64,000 bases of DNA. Source: Skeletonema tropicum. Lineage: Eukaryota; Bacillariophyta; Thalassiosirophyceae; Thalassiosirales; Thalassiosiraceae. The DNA lies in contig CM074138.1 of NCBI GenBank assembly GCA_037178625.1, positions 620,001-684,000 on the forward strand. Direction: 5' to 3'. This document shows positions 10,574-19,790 of the stretch, piece by piece (the stretch's first letter is position 1; each line of letters opens with the position of its first letter). The notes beneath the pieces are model-generated. The model did not search any database. It saw only the letters and a program-made list of their open reading frames with translations, and was not told where the DNA came from. The translations under genes and the position numbers were made by a program.

Positions 10574-12071
10574 TCAACCGTGTTTTTTCTTTTGTGAAGG
10601 TGAATAATGTAGATGGACATGAAAGTATTGAATCAATCACTAACTGAAGTCTTGGATTATTATGATTGAGTTAGTTCCCTTGTCAAGAACAAATGCGCGT
10701 CGATGTTGGGGTGTTGCGATAGCGTTATGAGTTGTTGGGAGCTATTGGAGCTTTCAGGCAGTCTCTTCAAGGTTCAAGGCCTTGCGTACTAGTAAATCAC
10801 GTTCCCCTCAAAGAACAATTCATCGATGTTGCTCGTGTACTACCGTTGTGAGCTGTTGGGAGCTGTTATGAGCTTGTGAAAATCTTCTTCAAGGCCTCTG
10901 TGAGGCCTCTGTGAGTTGTGTCTCACAGAAAAAGCGGAAGAAATAAGTTCAAGAACTTGAAGTTATTTAAACTAGATGAAGTATGGGAGACAATACTGCC
11001 AAAAGTTCAATATCTTAATCCTGCACAGCGGAAAAAGCGGCACTACACTGTGACACTAGGCCTCCTACATCAAACACAACTTGAATTTGGTAAATGAAAG
11101 TCCCGGGTGTCTCATTGTCTTGAGGCTTCATTCAACTTGAATTCTTACTTTACGACCAGGCAGAGTGGGTGCGGTGCGTCGTGCAACACTCAAAGTCAAG
11201 AGGTGAAGGTCAGGTACAATATCAATAAAAGAGAAATAACCTTAGTGAAACTAATAGCCTTGAACCAATTGAGTTTCTCGAGAGAAACCTATCAACCGCA
11301 GAGCATCTAGCAACCAAACTAAATGGGGGGGGAATCGCCCAGCTTCGATTTCCTATCTCGCAATAAACGTAGAAGGGATTTGCCGAATCTCAAACTTGAG
11401 AACCTCGTTATTCACTTCGAAATTTCGGAGAGAACCTTGTATCCCAGATACGATAAGTACCTACTTCTACTACTTACTTATGCATTGAAGAGTGGAATCC
11501 AACTCAAACAGCAATCTGTTTATCGTGGATAAGATACAAAAGCCCGCTTTACTCGATCAAATTTTAAACCATAAGTACCTCAATCGAGGCTCTAGTATGG
11601 ATGACCACAACAGGTTTAACGACAGACCATTTTCAGAACCGCTTCTGAAACACCTCTCTCTCTAGAGTACCAACAACAAAATAAGTGCTTAGGGAGCGGA
11701 GGGTGGGGAAACAAATTCGAATCTCTGATACAAGCAATTCTATTGATGATCAACTTCGACAGTTAGTGATTGCTCTGGCAGTTCGAATTCTTACTTTACG
11801 ACCAGGACATTCCTGTGCCCTGGCCTCCTCCCTCCTCTCCTCTTCCGCTGTGCTCTCTCCTACTAAGATCAATAAATAGATAGATATTTTAGTCCTTTTA
11901 ATGGCGCATTATCTTCTACTCCTATGTATCTATCTCTAGAAGATGACAGAACAAAAATATGTCTCTCACCTCTCAAGAGAAGACACATCTCTAGAGTGAG
12001 GTGATAGTGCCTTAGGTGGATGATTACCATAAGTATATAACTATGAAGGGACGGAATGCAATTTTATAAAT
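10574..12071. other. intergenic region with degenerate duplications
   Basis: About 1.5 kb without a convincing gene. Segments near 10690-10790 and 10810-10900 are diverged copies of each other (shared GAGCTGTTGGGAGCT-like core and TCTTCAAGG). The 22-bp word GAATTCTTACTTTACGACCA plus GG occurs at about 11138-11160 and again at 11785-11806, 650 bp apart in the same orientation. These look like remnants of an old insertion, but no open frame or terminal structure confirms it. Confidence 0.5.
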
Positions 12072-13436
12072 TTATTCCTTCTTCTTTGGTGGTGCACTTG
12101 CATTTCCACCCCTCCCAGCTGCAACACTTCTTGTCGCTTCCCGAGCCATTCCCATAAAGTTACCAACCGACGAAATCATTCCCGCTGCATCCTCACCATC
12201 ATTGCTTCCCATGCTCACTTCAATAGATTCATTGGTTACCGATGACAACGATGAATCCGTGCACGCAGTTGTAGAGGTGGATGTCTTGCGCTGAAATACA
12301 CCTGTTCCGTTACTTCTAGTGACAGCTCTTCCGTCATTGTGTTCTTCAGCTGACAACACATCATGCAGGAACCGCTTCATCGCAACCCAATACTCTTTGC
12401 CACCCTGCATCCACGTCTCGTTATGAGTGCCCTTCTTAACCACATGCATCCTGACAAGATTGTCACTCTTTGAATGCTTCATTCGTGTAAATAACTCCAG
12501 CATGTGACTATGCGGAACAAGCTCATCCCGTGCACCCGCCAGAAACAGTGTTGGTATGTTGATAGTTGGTGCTATCTCTCCAGAATTCCACCCTATTCTC
12601 AATATCAACGCTTTTAACGGAGCGATATATGGCATCAAATGGTCTACCATTGTGGATATAGAAACAAATGTATTTTCAACTAGTACTCCTGCCAATGGAT
12701 ATTTGTTAACTTGTGCATGTTTTGCAAAGTGAAATGCTACCGCCCCTCCCAACGATCTTCCGAATACAAACAACTTCTTCGCATTGACATTACTCAAGTT
12801 ATTGTTCGAGTCATGTGCATATTTTAACACAGCTTCGGCATCAAGCTTGAGTCCCTTTTCATTGACAACTGCATCATCAGAGTCGCCATATCCACGATAC
12901 TCAACCAACCATATATTCGCCTGTAGATTAAGATACATGTGTATAGCATTGGGAAGACGCAGTCCAATATTTCCTGCATTGCCATGAAAGAAAATGATTG
13001 TTGGTACTTCCTTATTGTTCGCAGCAGAAGAGGGATGGTAGAGAAGCCACGAATGAATGGTCACTCCATCTTCACATTTGATCATGTGAGTTTCGAAAGG
13101 GATGTGATGTTCCGATGGTGATCGATACCTCTTGGGATTTTGGGATGGATGCCGAGGGACACCTCCGATCGTTGGGAAGTAGAGCATCGAGTCTTGCTGA
13201 AAATGAGATATCAGGGAGAGTTGTGGCGTATGAGATGAGGAAATGATGATGTTGCAAATATTTCTGATGGTTTGTGTATAATAACTTGTGCAAAAACTCA
13301 CCTTCCAATACAAGGCACCGGCAACTAATGCCACTAAACCAGAAATACATGCGCTGCATTTCCAGCTGAAGCGAACCAATGTGCCTACTATTCCTCCGCC
13401 AATGCCGATGTCTTTCGTTGTAATTTGATCGCTCAT
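12072..13436 (-). CDS. ABHD13-like alpha/beta hydrolase
   Basis: Two exons on the minus strand, 13436-13302 and 13196-12072, around a 105-bp intron with GTGAGT and TTTTCAG ends; 419 residues. The intron is a multiple of three and stop-free, so unspliced RNA stays open; I prefer splicing because the translated intron lacks similarity to the family and both splice sites are strong. One membrane segment lies at about 28-44. Family landmarks: IIFFHGNAGNIGLRLPNA (oxyanion HGNAGN), YRGYGDSD, the nucleophile elbow FGRSLGGA with its Ser, GARDELVP carrying the acid, and GTHNETW carrying the catalytic His. It matches the ABHD13/Bem46 type, membrane-anchored serine hydrolases of uncertain substrate. The Ser/Thr-rich last 80 residues are extra. 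It is divergent from the DGAT2-like gene, 291 bp between starts, which hints at shared lipid metabolism. Confidence 0.87.
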   Translation of the reverse strand: MSDQITTKDIGIGGGIVGTLVRFSWKCSACISGLVALVAGALYWKVSFCTSYYTQTIRNICNIIISSSHTPQLSLISHFQQDSMLYFPTIGGVPRHPSQNPKRYRSPSEHHIPFETHMIKCEDGVTIHSWLLYHPSSAANNKEVPTIIFFHGNAGNIGLRLPNAIHMYLNLQANIWLVEYRGYGDSDDAVVNEKGLKLDAEAVLKYAHDSNNNLSNVNAKKLFVFGRSLGGAVAFHFAKHAQVNKYPLAGVLVENTFVSISTMVDHLMPYIAPLKALILRIGWNSGEIAPTINIPTLFLAGARDELVPHSHMLELFTRMKHSKSDNLVRMHVVKKGTHNETWMQGGKEYWVAMKRFLHDVLSAEEHNDGRAVTRSNGTGVFQRKTSTSTTACTDSSLSSVTNESIEVSMGSNDGEDAAGMISSVGNFMGMAREATRSVAAGRGGNASAPPKKKE

Positions 13437-13727
13437 CTCGTCTATTTATGATCATCTACAATATTGTATTTTAATACAATGCAATAATTTTGTATCGCCT
13501 CCAGCCTACCTCCATCGATGTTCGATGTCGTGCGGTAGGTATGCGTGTGCGGTGGGCGATAGGAGGTGGGAGGTGGGTGGCGGACGGTCCGTGCAGTGTT
13601 TTCACGTGCACGTCTCGTGCATTTTACAGGGAATCCCATTAAAAATGGGGCTGCAACGTCGTGTCGTAATTTAGCAAAGATCATGGCGTTCATGTGATGT
13701 TGTGCTAGAGAGGATGTCGTACTTCAA
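13437..13727. promoter_or_regulatory. shared divergent promoter region
   Basis: The 291 bp between the starts of the ABHD13-like gene (minus) and the DGAT2-like gene (plus) must hold both core promoters unless a start is misplaced. It is GC-rich in the middle (GGTGGGAGGTGGGTGGCGG near 13564) and AT-rich near the hydrolase. No TATA box is clear. Confidence 0.5.
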
Positions 13728-15080
13728 TTGGATTGTCAGCTGTTACAAAGCGAAGATAAATGCTACCGTAGCAGAAGGCAAGCACATACGGATAGATGCG
13801 GCAAAATGTCGACCAACAAATACTACGGCCGACGAAGAAGGTCAAGCCCATTGATGCCCGACGGAGTCGACATCATCATTGAATCTCCACCGTTCGAGGC
13901 ATGTTCCATAATGGACAAGTTTCTTGTCTATGCCTCCTCGATAATTGTTGTTGGAAGCCCGATTTGGTTTTATGGCTTTATTATAACAGCGTTCAGAAAA
14001 TGGAGACATTATCGTCAGTTGGCAAGTGCAGCATGTGCCAAGACAGCATCACAACATCACAATAAATATGCTACGAGCAGTGGCGAAAGCTCACAAGAGA
14101 GGAGTGAGAAGCAACCACCATTGCCACAGGAAGAAATTCAACAGTCCAGTCTTGATTATGAAAAGTATCAACGTTTGGCAAAACGATACTGCGCTGCGTT
14201 AGTAACAGTACTAGTGCTTTCAATTTGGGGACCTCATAGATCACGCAAAGTAGGAGAGTTTCTACGTGTCCGCAAATGGAGGCTTTGGGATGCTTGGTTG
14301 AATTATGTCGGGTATACAGTCTTGCATGACAAGGGTGTTGATGAAGGACACGCTAATACTAATTCGAGAATGCCCAGAGTGAACAATCCACAAGCCGGAG
14401 AAAACGATACTGATGCCATTTTGGCATTTGTCCCTCACGGCATCTTTCCATTCGCATTAGCCTTTAGTTGTCTTCCACAACGAGGCTACGAAGAAACGTG
14501 GGGAGTCTTCCGTCCTGTTGTGGCCACTGCGACTAAGCTATTTCCACTAGTGAGAACATTCATTGAGTGGATGGGTGGGATAGATGCATCGCGGAGTGCA
14601 GTGTCGTCGGCCTTGAATTTATCTGACACTGTGGGTATCGCTCCTGGAGGGATTGCAGAGATGTTCGAAACCTATCCAAAGCCAGGATTTCACCGCAATG
14701 ATGAAGCGTTTCGAGTAAGGAATGGCATCTTCAAGCTTGCATTGAAACATAATCGACCAGTTGTTCCTATATACTGCTTCGGTGCCACGAAGATGTTGCG
14801 CAGAGTGCAACTCCCAGTTTTTCTTGAAAATCTGAGTCGAATGCTCAAAATAAGTTTAGTTATATTCTTTGGAAAGTTGGGTCTCCCAATACCATTTCGA
14901 CAGAGGTTAATGTACGTGATGGGGAAGACAATATACCCACCGCTAGATATAGAATCGGGTGATTTGTTAGAGCAGCAAGCTCAAGAAATGCATCATCGCT
15001 TTTGTGATGAAATTGTGCGGATATTTGAGAATAACAAAGATCACTATGGCTGGGGAAACAAATCCATTCGATTGGTCTGA
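13728..15080 (+). CDS. diacylglycerol acyltransferase type 2 (DGAT2 family)
   Basis: A single exon of 450 codons; a second in-frame Met at 13806 is an equally good start. Two hydrophobic stretches, about 64-86 and 154-172, fit the N-terminal membrane hairpin of DGAT2. VPHGIFPFALAF near 235 corresponds to the HPHG active-site motif but lacks its first His. GGIDASRSAV (about 282), APGGIAEMFE (about 305) and FRVRNGIFKLALKHNRPVVP (about 328-347) are the conserved acyltransferase blocks. The expected reaction is acyl transfer from acyl-CoA to diacylglycerol, forming triacylglycerol at the ER or, in diatoms, possibly at plastid-associated membranes. Monoacylglycerol or wax-ester acyltransferase activity cannot be excluded. 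Two DGAT2-typical regions are longer than usual, including a Gln/Ser-rich insert at about 105-150. Confidence 0.88.
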   Translation: MDCQLLQSEDKCYRSRRQAHTDRCGKMSTNKYYGRRRRSSPLMPDGVDIIIESPPFEACSIMDKFLVYASSIIVVGSPIWFYGFIITAFRKWRHYRQLASAACAKTASQHHNKYATSSGESSQERSEKQPPLPQEEIQQSSLDYEKYQRLAKRYCAALVTVLVLSIWGPHRSRKVGEFLRVRKWRLWDAWLNYVGYTVLHDKGVDEGHANTNSRMPRVNNPQAGENDTDAILAFVPHGIFPFALAFSCLPQRGYEETWGVFRPVVATATKLFPLVRTFIEWMGGIDASRSAVSSALNLSDTVGIAPGGIAEMFETYPKPGFHRNDEAFRVRNGIFKLALKHNRPVVPIYCFGATKMLRRVQLPVFLENLSRMLKISLVIFFGKLGLPIPFRQRLMYVMGKTIYPPLDIESGDLLEQQAQEMHHRFCDEIVRIFENNKDHYGWGNKSIRLV

Positions 15081-16104
15081 GGAGCATTGGTGACACAAAT
15101 GCTTTTTGCATCCTACGAACGCGGGGCAAACACTTGCTAGCAAGTGACGCTCTTCTCTGGCTAATCACTAGACCCAAACCCAATGAAAAGCCTGTAGAAA
15201 TCGCGGCCGAAACCGAAAGCAAACAAGCTAGCCAACGGACCCCATGCCTGCGAAAGGCAGGCGATGGGGTCGGCGGCAGATTCGTCTCAGTAAGTACCCA
15301 CTAAATTTTGCTATCAAGCTATAAAATCCTTTTCTTCGTATTGCTACTTATAGCCTTTCATTGCTTCAGACTACTGCTTCCGTATTCGATCAATCGAATT
15401 GATTGAGTAGGATTGAGTAGGCACGATTGACTTACGATACATTAAGCGACTAGGAGTATCTAATCTGATTAACTTAGGAGTTAAGTACTACGAGAGTCTA
15501 CGATCTCGTTCGTTCAGGTTAATCGGGGCTGAGGGTAGGGATGTTGCTTTTACACAAACTTTTGAACAGACGTCGCTGCGCGAACCCCTATGGTAGAGTT
15601 TTACATCCTCTTACCTTTCTACTCCACTATGTACTTACGTTACAGCCGTCCCTTTTTGTCAAAGTTCGCCACCACCCTTCTCGGAGCCTTCTCGGATGTT
15701 AAGTAGATAAGTAAGTAGGTATGCAGGGTGCATGCAGGCTACTCCTACAACATATGGTAATAGAAGAAGAATTACATATGTATATAATCAAAGCTCTTGC
15801 AAATTACATAAGAGAAATAAGTAGGAAGATGACATCTATTGATACTATCTCTATCACTGAATCATTTTGCTGTGTAGCAGAGCTTGGTCGAAATGTCTAT
15901 TATCTTTCTTCTTCTAGTTGTAGCACTGCGTTTCTATCTGCTCTTTATTTCTAGAGAGATCTGGTAGGAGTAAAAGTAAAAACTATTACATACTTAATCA
16001 GAAGCTTGACTCCTTTGTCCTTGGATTATATCAAATTGCTTTCTTTAAGTTATTTATTTGACTACATCAAATTGATTCACATACATTCTTCTCCATCTCA
16101 GTCG
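15081..16104. other. gene-free region with hairpin repeat copy 1
   Basis: About 1 kb with no supported gene. At 15240-15400 lies the first copy of a dispersed repeat that starts with a stem-loop: CCCCATGCCTGC, a short loop, then GGCAGGCGATGGGG, followed by GGCGGCAGATTC and AAATCCTTTT. The second copy is at 17546. A small palindrome, CTTGCTAGCAAG, is near 15133. Confidence 0.6.
15240..15400 (+). repeat. hairpin-headed dispersed repeat, copy 1
   Basis: Matches 17546-17700 in the same orientation over about 150 bp, best in the first 90. The opening CCCCATGCCTGC...GGCAGGCGATGGGG can form a stem of about 12 bp. The two copies differ by scattered substitutions, so they are not recent duplicates. 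They could be ends of one larger decayed element or two solo copies. Confidence 0.7.
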
Positions 16105-16626
16105 TCACGTTGTATCTTTTCTGCCATTCATCCAGTTCGAGCTGCTTGTCCTCGCCTCACTGATACTGCCTGCACAGAGGTTGCTCTGCAGTGTAAGACC
16201 AGCTATATACGCGCGTTCTTTTGCCCAACTTGAGTTCTTCGCTGCAACATAAGCTAGTGACAAATTGTCGTGGCCATCCACTTCAGAAGGAAGCCCTCTC
16301 CTCCGCCGCATCTCTCTGGACAGCTTCTGCCACGTCTGTTCCTCAAGAACAGCCCACTTCAACGCTTTACGTTTGGCTACGTAGATTTTGCCGAAGACAA
16401 GTTTCTCGAGCCCAAGGGTGTCAGCAAACTCGCCATTGAAAGAGCCCTCGCGTACGCTCTTCCTGATCGCCTCGCTTTGGAGTGCCGAGTAGAGCTTGAA
16501 TTGGTCGAAGTCCCCACTGGAATACCAAAGCTTATCTTCGATGCCTTTGGTTTTATCAATGACAACGAATACCTGGCATGTTGGAGCGAAGCGGACGCTC
16601 TTTTGAATCTTCTTCGTGTAATTCAT
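16105..16626 (-). CDS. small conserved-type hypothetical protein (diatom family)
   Basis: A 173-codon open frame on the minus strand. It begins with a basic stretch, then KSVRFAP, a short Val/Ile-rich strand, and DKLWYSSGDFDQFK near residue 33. That order (V-R/S-F-x-P, strand, WYS...DF) is one I recall from a recurrent family of short diatom proteins of unknown function. A Lys/Arg-rich helical part follows (RKALKWAVLEEQTWQK, REMRRRRG), then LSLAYVAAKNSSWAKERA near 123, which also fits the pattern. No membrane segment or targeting peptide. It sits in repeat-rich DNA and may be a surviving single-exon gene or a decaying copy. The opposite strand is also open here, but without recognisable motifs. 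Confidence 0.6.
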   Translation of the reverse strand: MNYTKKIQKSVRFAPTCQVFVVIDKTKGIEDKLWYSSGDFDQFKLYSALQSEAIRKSVREGSFNGEFADTLGLEKLVFGKIYVAKRKALKWAVLEEQTWQKLSREMRRRRGLPSEVDGHDNLSLAYVAAKNSSWAKERAYIAGLTLQSNLCAGSISEARTSSSNWMNGRKDTT

Positions 16627-17545
16627 TATTTCGTGGACTTCTCCTTCTATTTCTATCTTACTCCTAAAAAACTTTGAAGATTGTGTATTACTCCTACCTA
16701 CTTGTAGTTGTTAGTGTGTGGACTTGAGTGGAGCTCGTGAAGTTTGGTACTCTTCCGCCAAAGCCTACTTAGGCCAATCGTTACCGTTTGTCACAACAAC
16801 ATACTCATGACATTTTACTAAATATCAAAGCTCGTGAAGTTTGCATCTCTTCCGACCAAACCTACTGACAGAAGATGAAACAGAGTACATGAGTAAGTAC
16901 CTACTTAAGTATGTTGTTCCTCATGAACTCATTAAGTGCAGTAATGTAAATACATTTGCATTTACTCGTACTGCAATGTCTTTCTTTGATAACTATCCAA
17001 GCTTCGACTATTGTCAAGCTTAGGCTTATTCCGGAAATCTGAGGAGCTCTAATGAAGTAGATAGAGTGTGTAACATTATATGTACGTGGGCACAACCATC
17101 CATCCCACGCAGAGACGTTGACCGGTATTTGAATTTGCAAAATCTCATTCACAACTTTCACTTCAGAAAGCTCTATTTTGGGGTGATGGACAGGCAAGCG
17201 GGTGTCCGGACTCTATCCCCACTTTTCCGTCATCCCCTGGTCCGAGCGAGCTTGCTTGCTGCCACATTGCATCGTGTGGGTTTTTCGCATGGTTGTCTAG
17301 AGAGAGATAGTTTTAAGTGTCACAACACCCACAGTCTGTCTGTTGTGTTTGATGAAAGGAACCTCCTCAACCTCAAGTATCCCTTGAGTGCATGCAGAGA
17401 AGGACAGAGCGATGACTAGGGTGCACCGTGTGCGAGTAAAAGAGGAGAGATAAAGCAGTACTCTAGAGGCGCATGCACGTAGCTGAGGCCGAACGATGAG
17501 CGGCAACCTCAGGAAGTCACAGGTATCTTGATTTTCGAACGCTGA
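16627..17545. other. gene-free region with short direct repeats
   Basis: No supported gene. AGCTCGTGAAGTTTG recurs at 16731 and 16829 with similar downstream sequence (CTCTTCCG, CCAAA, CCTACT) for about 38 bp. The stretch CATTTGCATTTACTCGTACT near 16953 recurs, slightly changed, near 18968. This looks like layered remains of repeats. Confidence 0.5.
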
Positions 17546-17700
17546 CCCCATGCCTGCGAGAGGCAGGCGATGGGGTCAGCGGCAGATTCTTCTCACTACT
17601 CACTAAATATTGAGATATGTAATAAAATCCTTTTTTCTAGCATTGCCTAGCCGTATCATAGCTTATGCGGGCAGCATTACTACTTATTCGATCAAGCCAA
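17546..17700 (+). repeat. hairpin-headed dispersed repeat, copy 2
   Basis: Second copy of the repeat seen at 15240. It opens with CCCCATGCCTGCGAGAGGC and continues through GGCAGATTCTTCTCAC and AAATCCTTTT to an ATTCGATCAA motif. The stem is conserved although the loop differs (GAGA here, GAAA in copy 1), so the paired arms seem more constant than the rest. Confidence 0.7.
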
Positions 17701-17921
17701 ACGAAAGGATGCAAAAAGAATCGCTGTAACATTTGTGTGACGATTCGAACTTACTTCAGGGGTAACAAAATGTAACAAAGACTAACCCTAACAAAATTCC
17801 TTCCCGCAATAATTAAGGATTTCTACACTTAAGGATTTCGCGCAATTTTACCCAGATCATGCGGTTCGACAGATAGATTTCGATTTCAGCGCTTCATGGG
17901 TCCCTCCCCACTCCGCGAATA

Positions 17922-18685
17922 TTGAGATGCCTTCTTTGCAATGCATTTTGGGAATGGTGTGGCATTCTAACGAGCAAGAACCGAGGTCCAGTCTATGACT
18001 TGATGATGTCCTCTGATGGAGTGGGGGGAGCAAATGGAGCTAAAATCGAGCCTGCACTACGCATCTACCCCGGATCCCACCATATGTGCATAAGGAATGA
18101 GGATCTTGATCAAGGGCGAGGCAACGGGACTCTTCGCAAGTGCTTGAAACTCAAACTCAAAAAGGATGGGCGGGAGAGGAGGTGGAAAAATTGGGATGGA
18201 AAGAAGGTATGGACTGTGTCGGTTGACGACATCGGGTGAGTGGAGTTCGAGCATTACCCAACCACAAGCACCAAAGCACGGACCTTCAAGCTCAAACCAC
18301 AAGAATTCTCAGCCACAATCAAGTTCCCTCTGACTGAAACAATAACTACAACCATAGGCAACGCCAAGGTCAAACAGGTTCCTGTCAACTCTAACATAGC
18401 AACAACAGGCCACAAGCTGCAGGGGATGTTCAAAGACGTCCTCATCGTCAATGACTGGAATTATCGATCGTGAACTGGGTCTACGTTGTCTTGTCGAGGG
18501 TGAGAACACTAGCTGGACTCTATCTGATGAAAACCTTAGACCTGGAACGCAGCTTCAACGTCCCTCAGAATCTCATTCGCTTCGAGCAACGATTGAAGGC
18601 CAACAAAGAACTACGTACCAATTCTCGACATGTTGGGTTACCAATCAAATGCGGAGATCGAAACGATGCAGTGAAGAGTTCATAA
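17922..18685 (+). pseudogene. PIF1-like helicase C-terminal remnant, broken
   Basis: Reading through 17922-18473 gives RIYPGSHHMCIRNEDL, a polar linker with WKNWDGKKVWTVSVDD, then VEFEHYP and VNSNIATTGHKLQGMFKD. The frame then changes near 18465-18472 and continues as NWVYVVLSRVRTLAGLYLMK up to 18685. NIATTGHKLQGM and VYVVLSRV are the last helicase motifs (V and VI) of PIF1-type or Helitron-type helicases. Two breaks are visible: a TGA at 18237-18239 where a Trp would fit, and the frameshift. The N-terminal helicase motifs are absent upstream. It is therefore a dead 3' fragment, either of a PIF1-family gene or of a Helitron-like element; I found no Helitron end structure to decide. Confidence 0.75.
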
Positions 18686-19370
18686 GTCATCTAAAAGTAA
18701 TAAGAAAGTTCATAGAAATAGAAATAGCAGCTTAGCAGATTTTGACAGAAAACAAGAACTTATTCTTACAGTAGTGCGAGCTCTGAGAGTGAGAGAGAAG
18801 AGGGCGGAAGCACGAAAGCCGGGAGAAGCTTGCCCTGCCGCCGCACGCCAATATAAATTTTGGAAGAATCGGAATTCGCATTCAATACCAAACACGAGCT
18901 TGCATCTTATCTTCCTCATTACCGAAGCTGTTTCCTCATGCGAACCATGAAGTTAGGTAAATAAGACATTTGCGTTTACTCGTGCTGCGATGTCACACTC
19001 AATAAGTACATACATATATACAACATACCTACATATTTATTGTGTGCGGCAGCAGCAAGCTCCGGCTCGAAACTCCAGTAGAGACGGACTCCCCAATTCA
19101 AAAATTATCTGACGAAGATGGAGGAGGAGGAGAAGAAACACCGCAGCAAAATTTGAGCCCACCTCCCTCTAAGTATCCATCACCAATCACCACCATAATC
19201 AAAAGAACTACAGCTCTAATCTTCTACCGAAGCTTGGATATATGGTATGTAAGAATCGGAATTCGCATTCAAATACCCTCCTCAAGAGAGATTCGGGATC
19301 GGCCGATCCAGACGGGACCGGGATGATACGAACTCAAACCTTGCAAATCACCCTTGACTTGTGGTCACGT
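18686..19370. repeat. repeat remnants incl. 26-bp direct repeat
   Basis: No supported gene. GAATCGGAATTCGCATTCAA occurs at about 18866 and again at about 19253, about 390 bp apart. The block near 18968 (CATTTGCGTTTACTCGTGCT) is a diverged copy of the one near 16953. Mixed repeat debris. Confidence 0.5.
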
Positions 19371-19562
19371 TCAGATTTTCAATGGGCATACAGGAAAGGA
19401 AGGATTCGGAATATAGAGGATACTATTACTATCCTCACCATCGTCATGAATTGGCGTCTCTAGACTGTCTAAATCCATACCTTCCAATTCCACATCCGAG
19501 TCTTCATCGCCCTCGTCCATTTTAGTGGCGGGTAATTTTTTATCATCATCGTTGTCTGCCAT
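19371..19562 (-). CDS. short acidic open frame, doubtful
   Basis: A 63-codon frame on the minus strand starting MADNDDDKKLPATK and rich in Asp and Glu (DEGDEDSDVELEGMDL). The composition looks like the disordered N-terminus of a real protein, but the frame ends soon after PNPSFPV. It may be a first exon or a truncated gene end. There is no homology I can name and no downstream exon I can join with confidence. Confidence 0.25.
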   Translation of the reverse strand: MADNDDDKKLPATKMDEGDEDSDVELEGMDLDSLETPIHDDGEDSNSILYIPNPSFPVCPLKI

Positions 19563-19790
19563 TGTGGATGATCTTTGTTGAGCTAAATTAACCGCTAGTG
19601 CTGCCGGCCGTGTCTCTTGAGATAGCTTTACAGCTCTGTGTATCTCTCGTGCAGTCTCGTGTCATATCGATTTTGAGTTGTTTCGCATGTGAGGCTGGAA
19701 GAGATGTGATGCTATGCTGTTACATACTTATCAGATACCTTGTCACATTCGTTCCCCGCCCATTGCAGGCAGCAGGCAGAGAGAGCAGAA

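Noticed and set aside
17922..19370. Calling a complete Helitron
   Set aside because: Only the helicase end is readable; no Rep motif, no 5' TC or 3' CTRR end with hairpin could be located.
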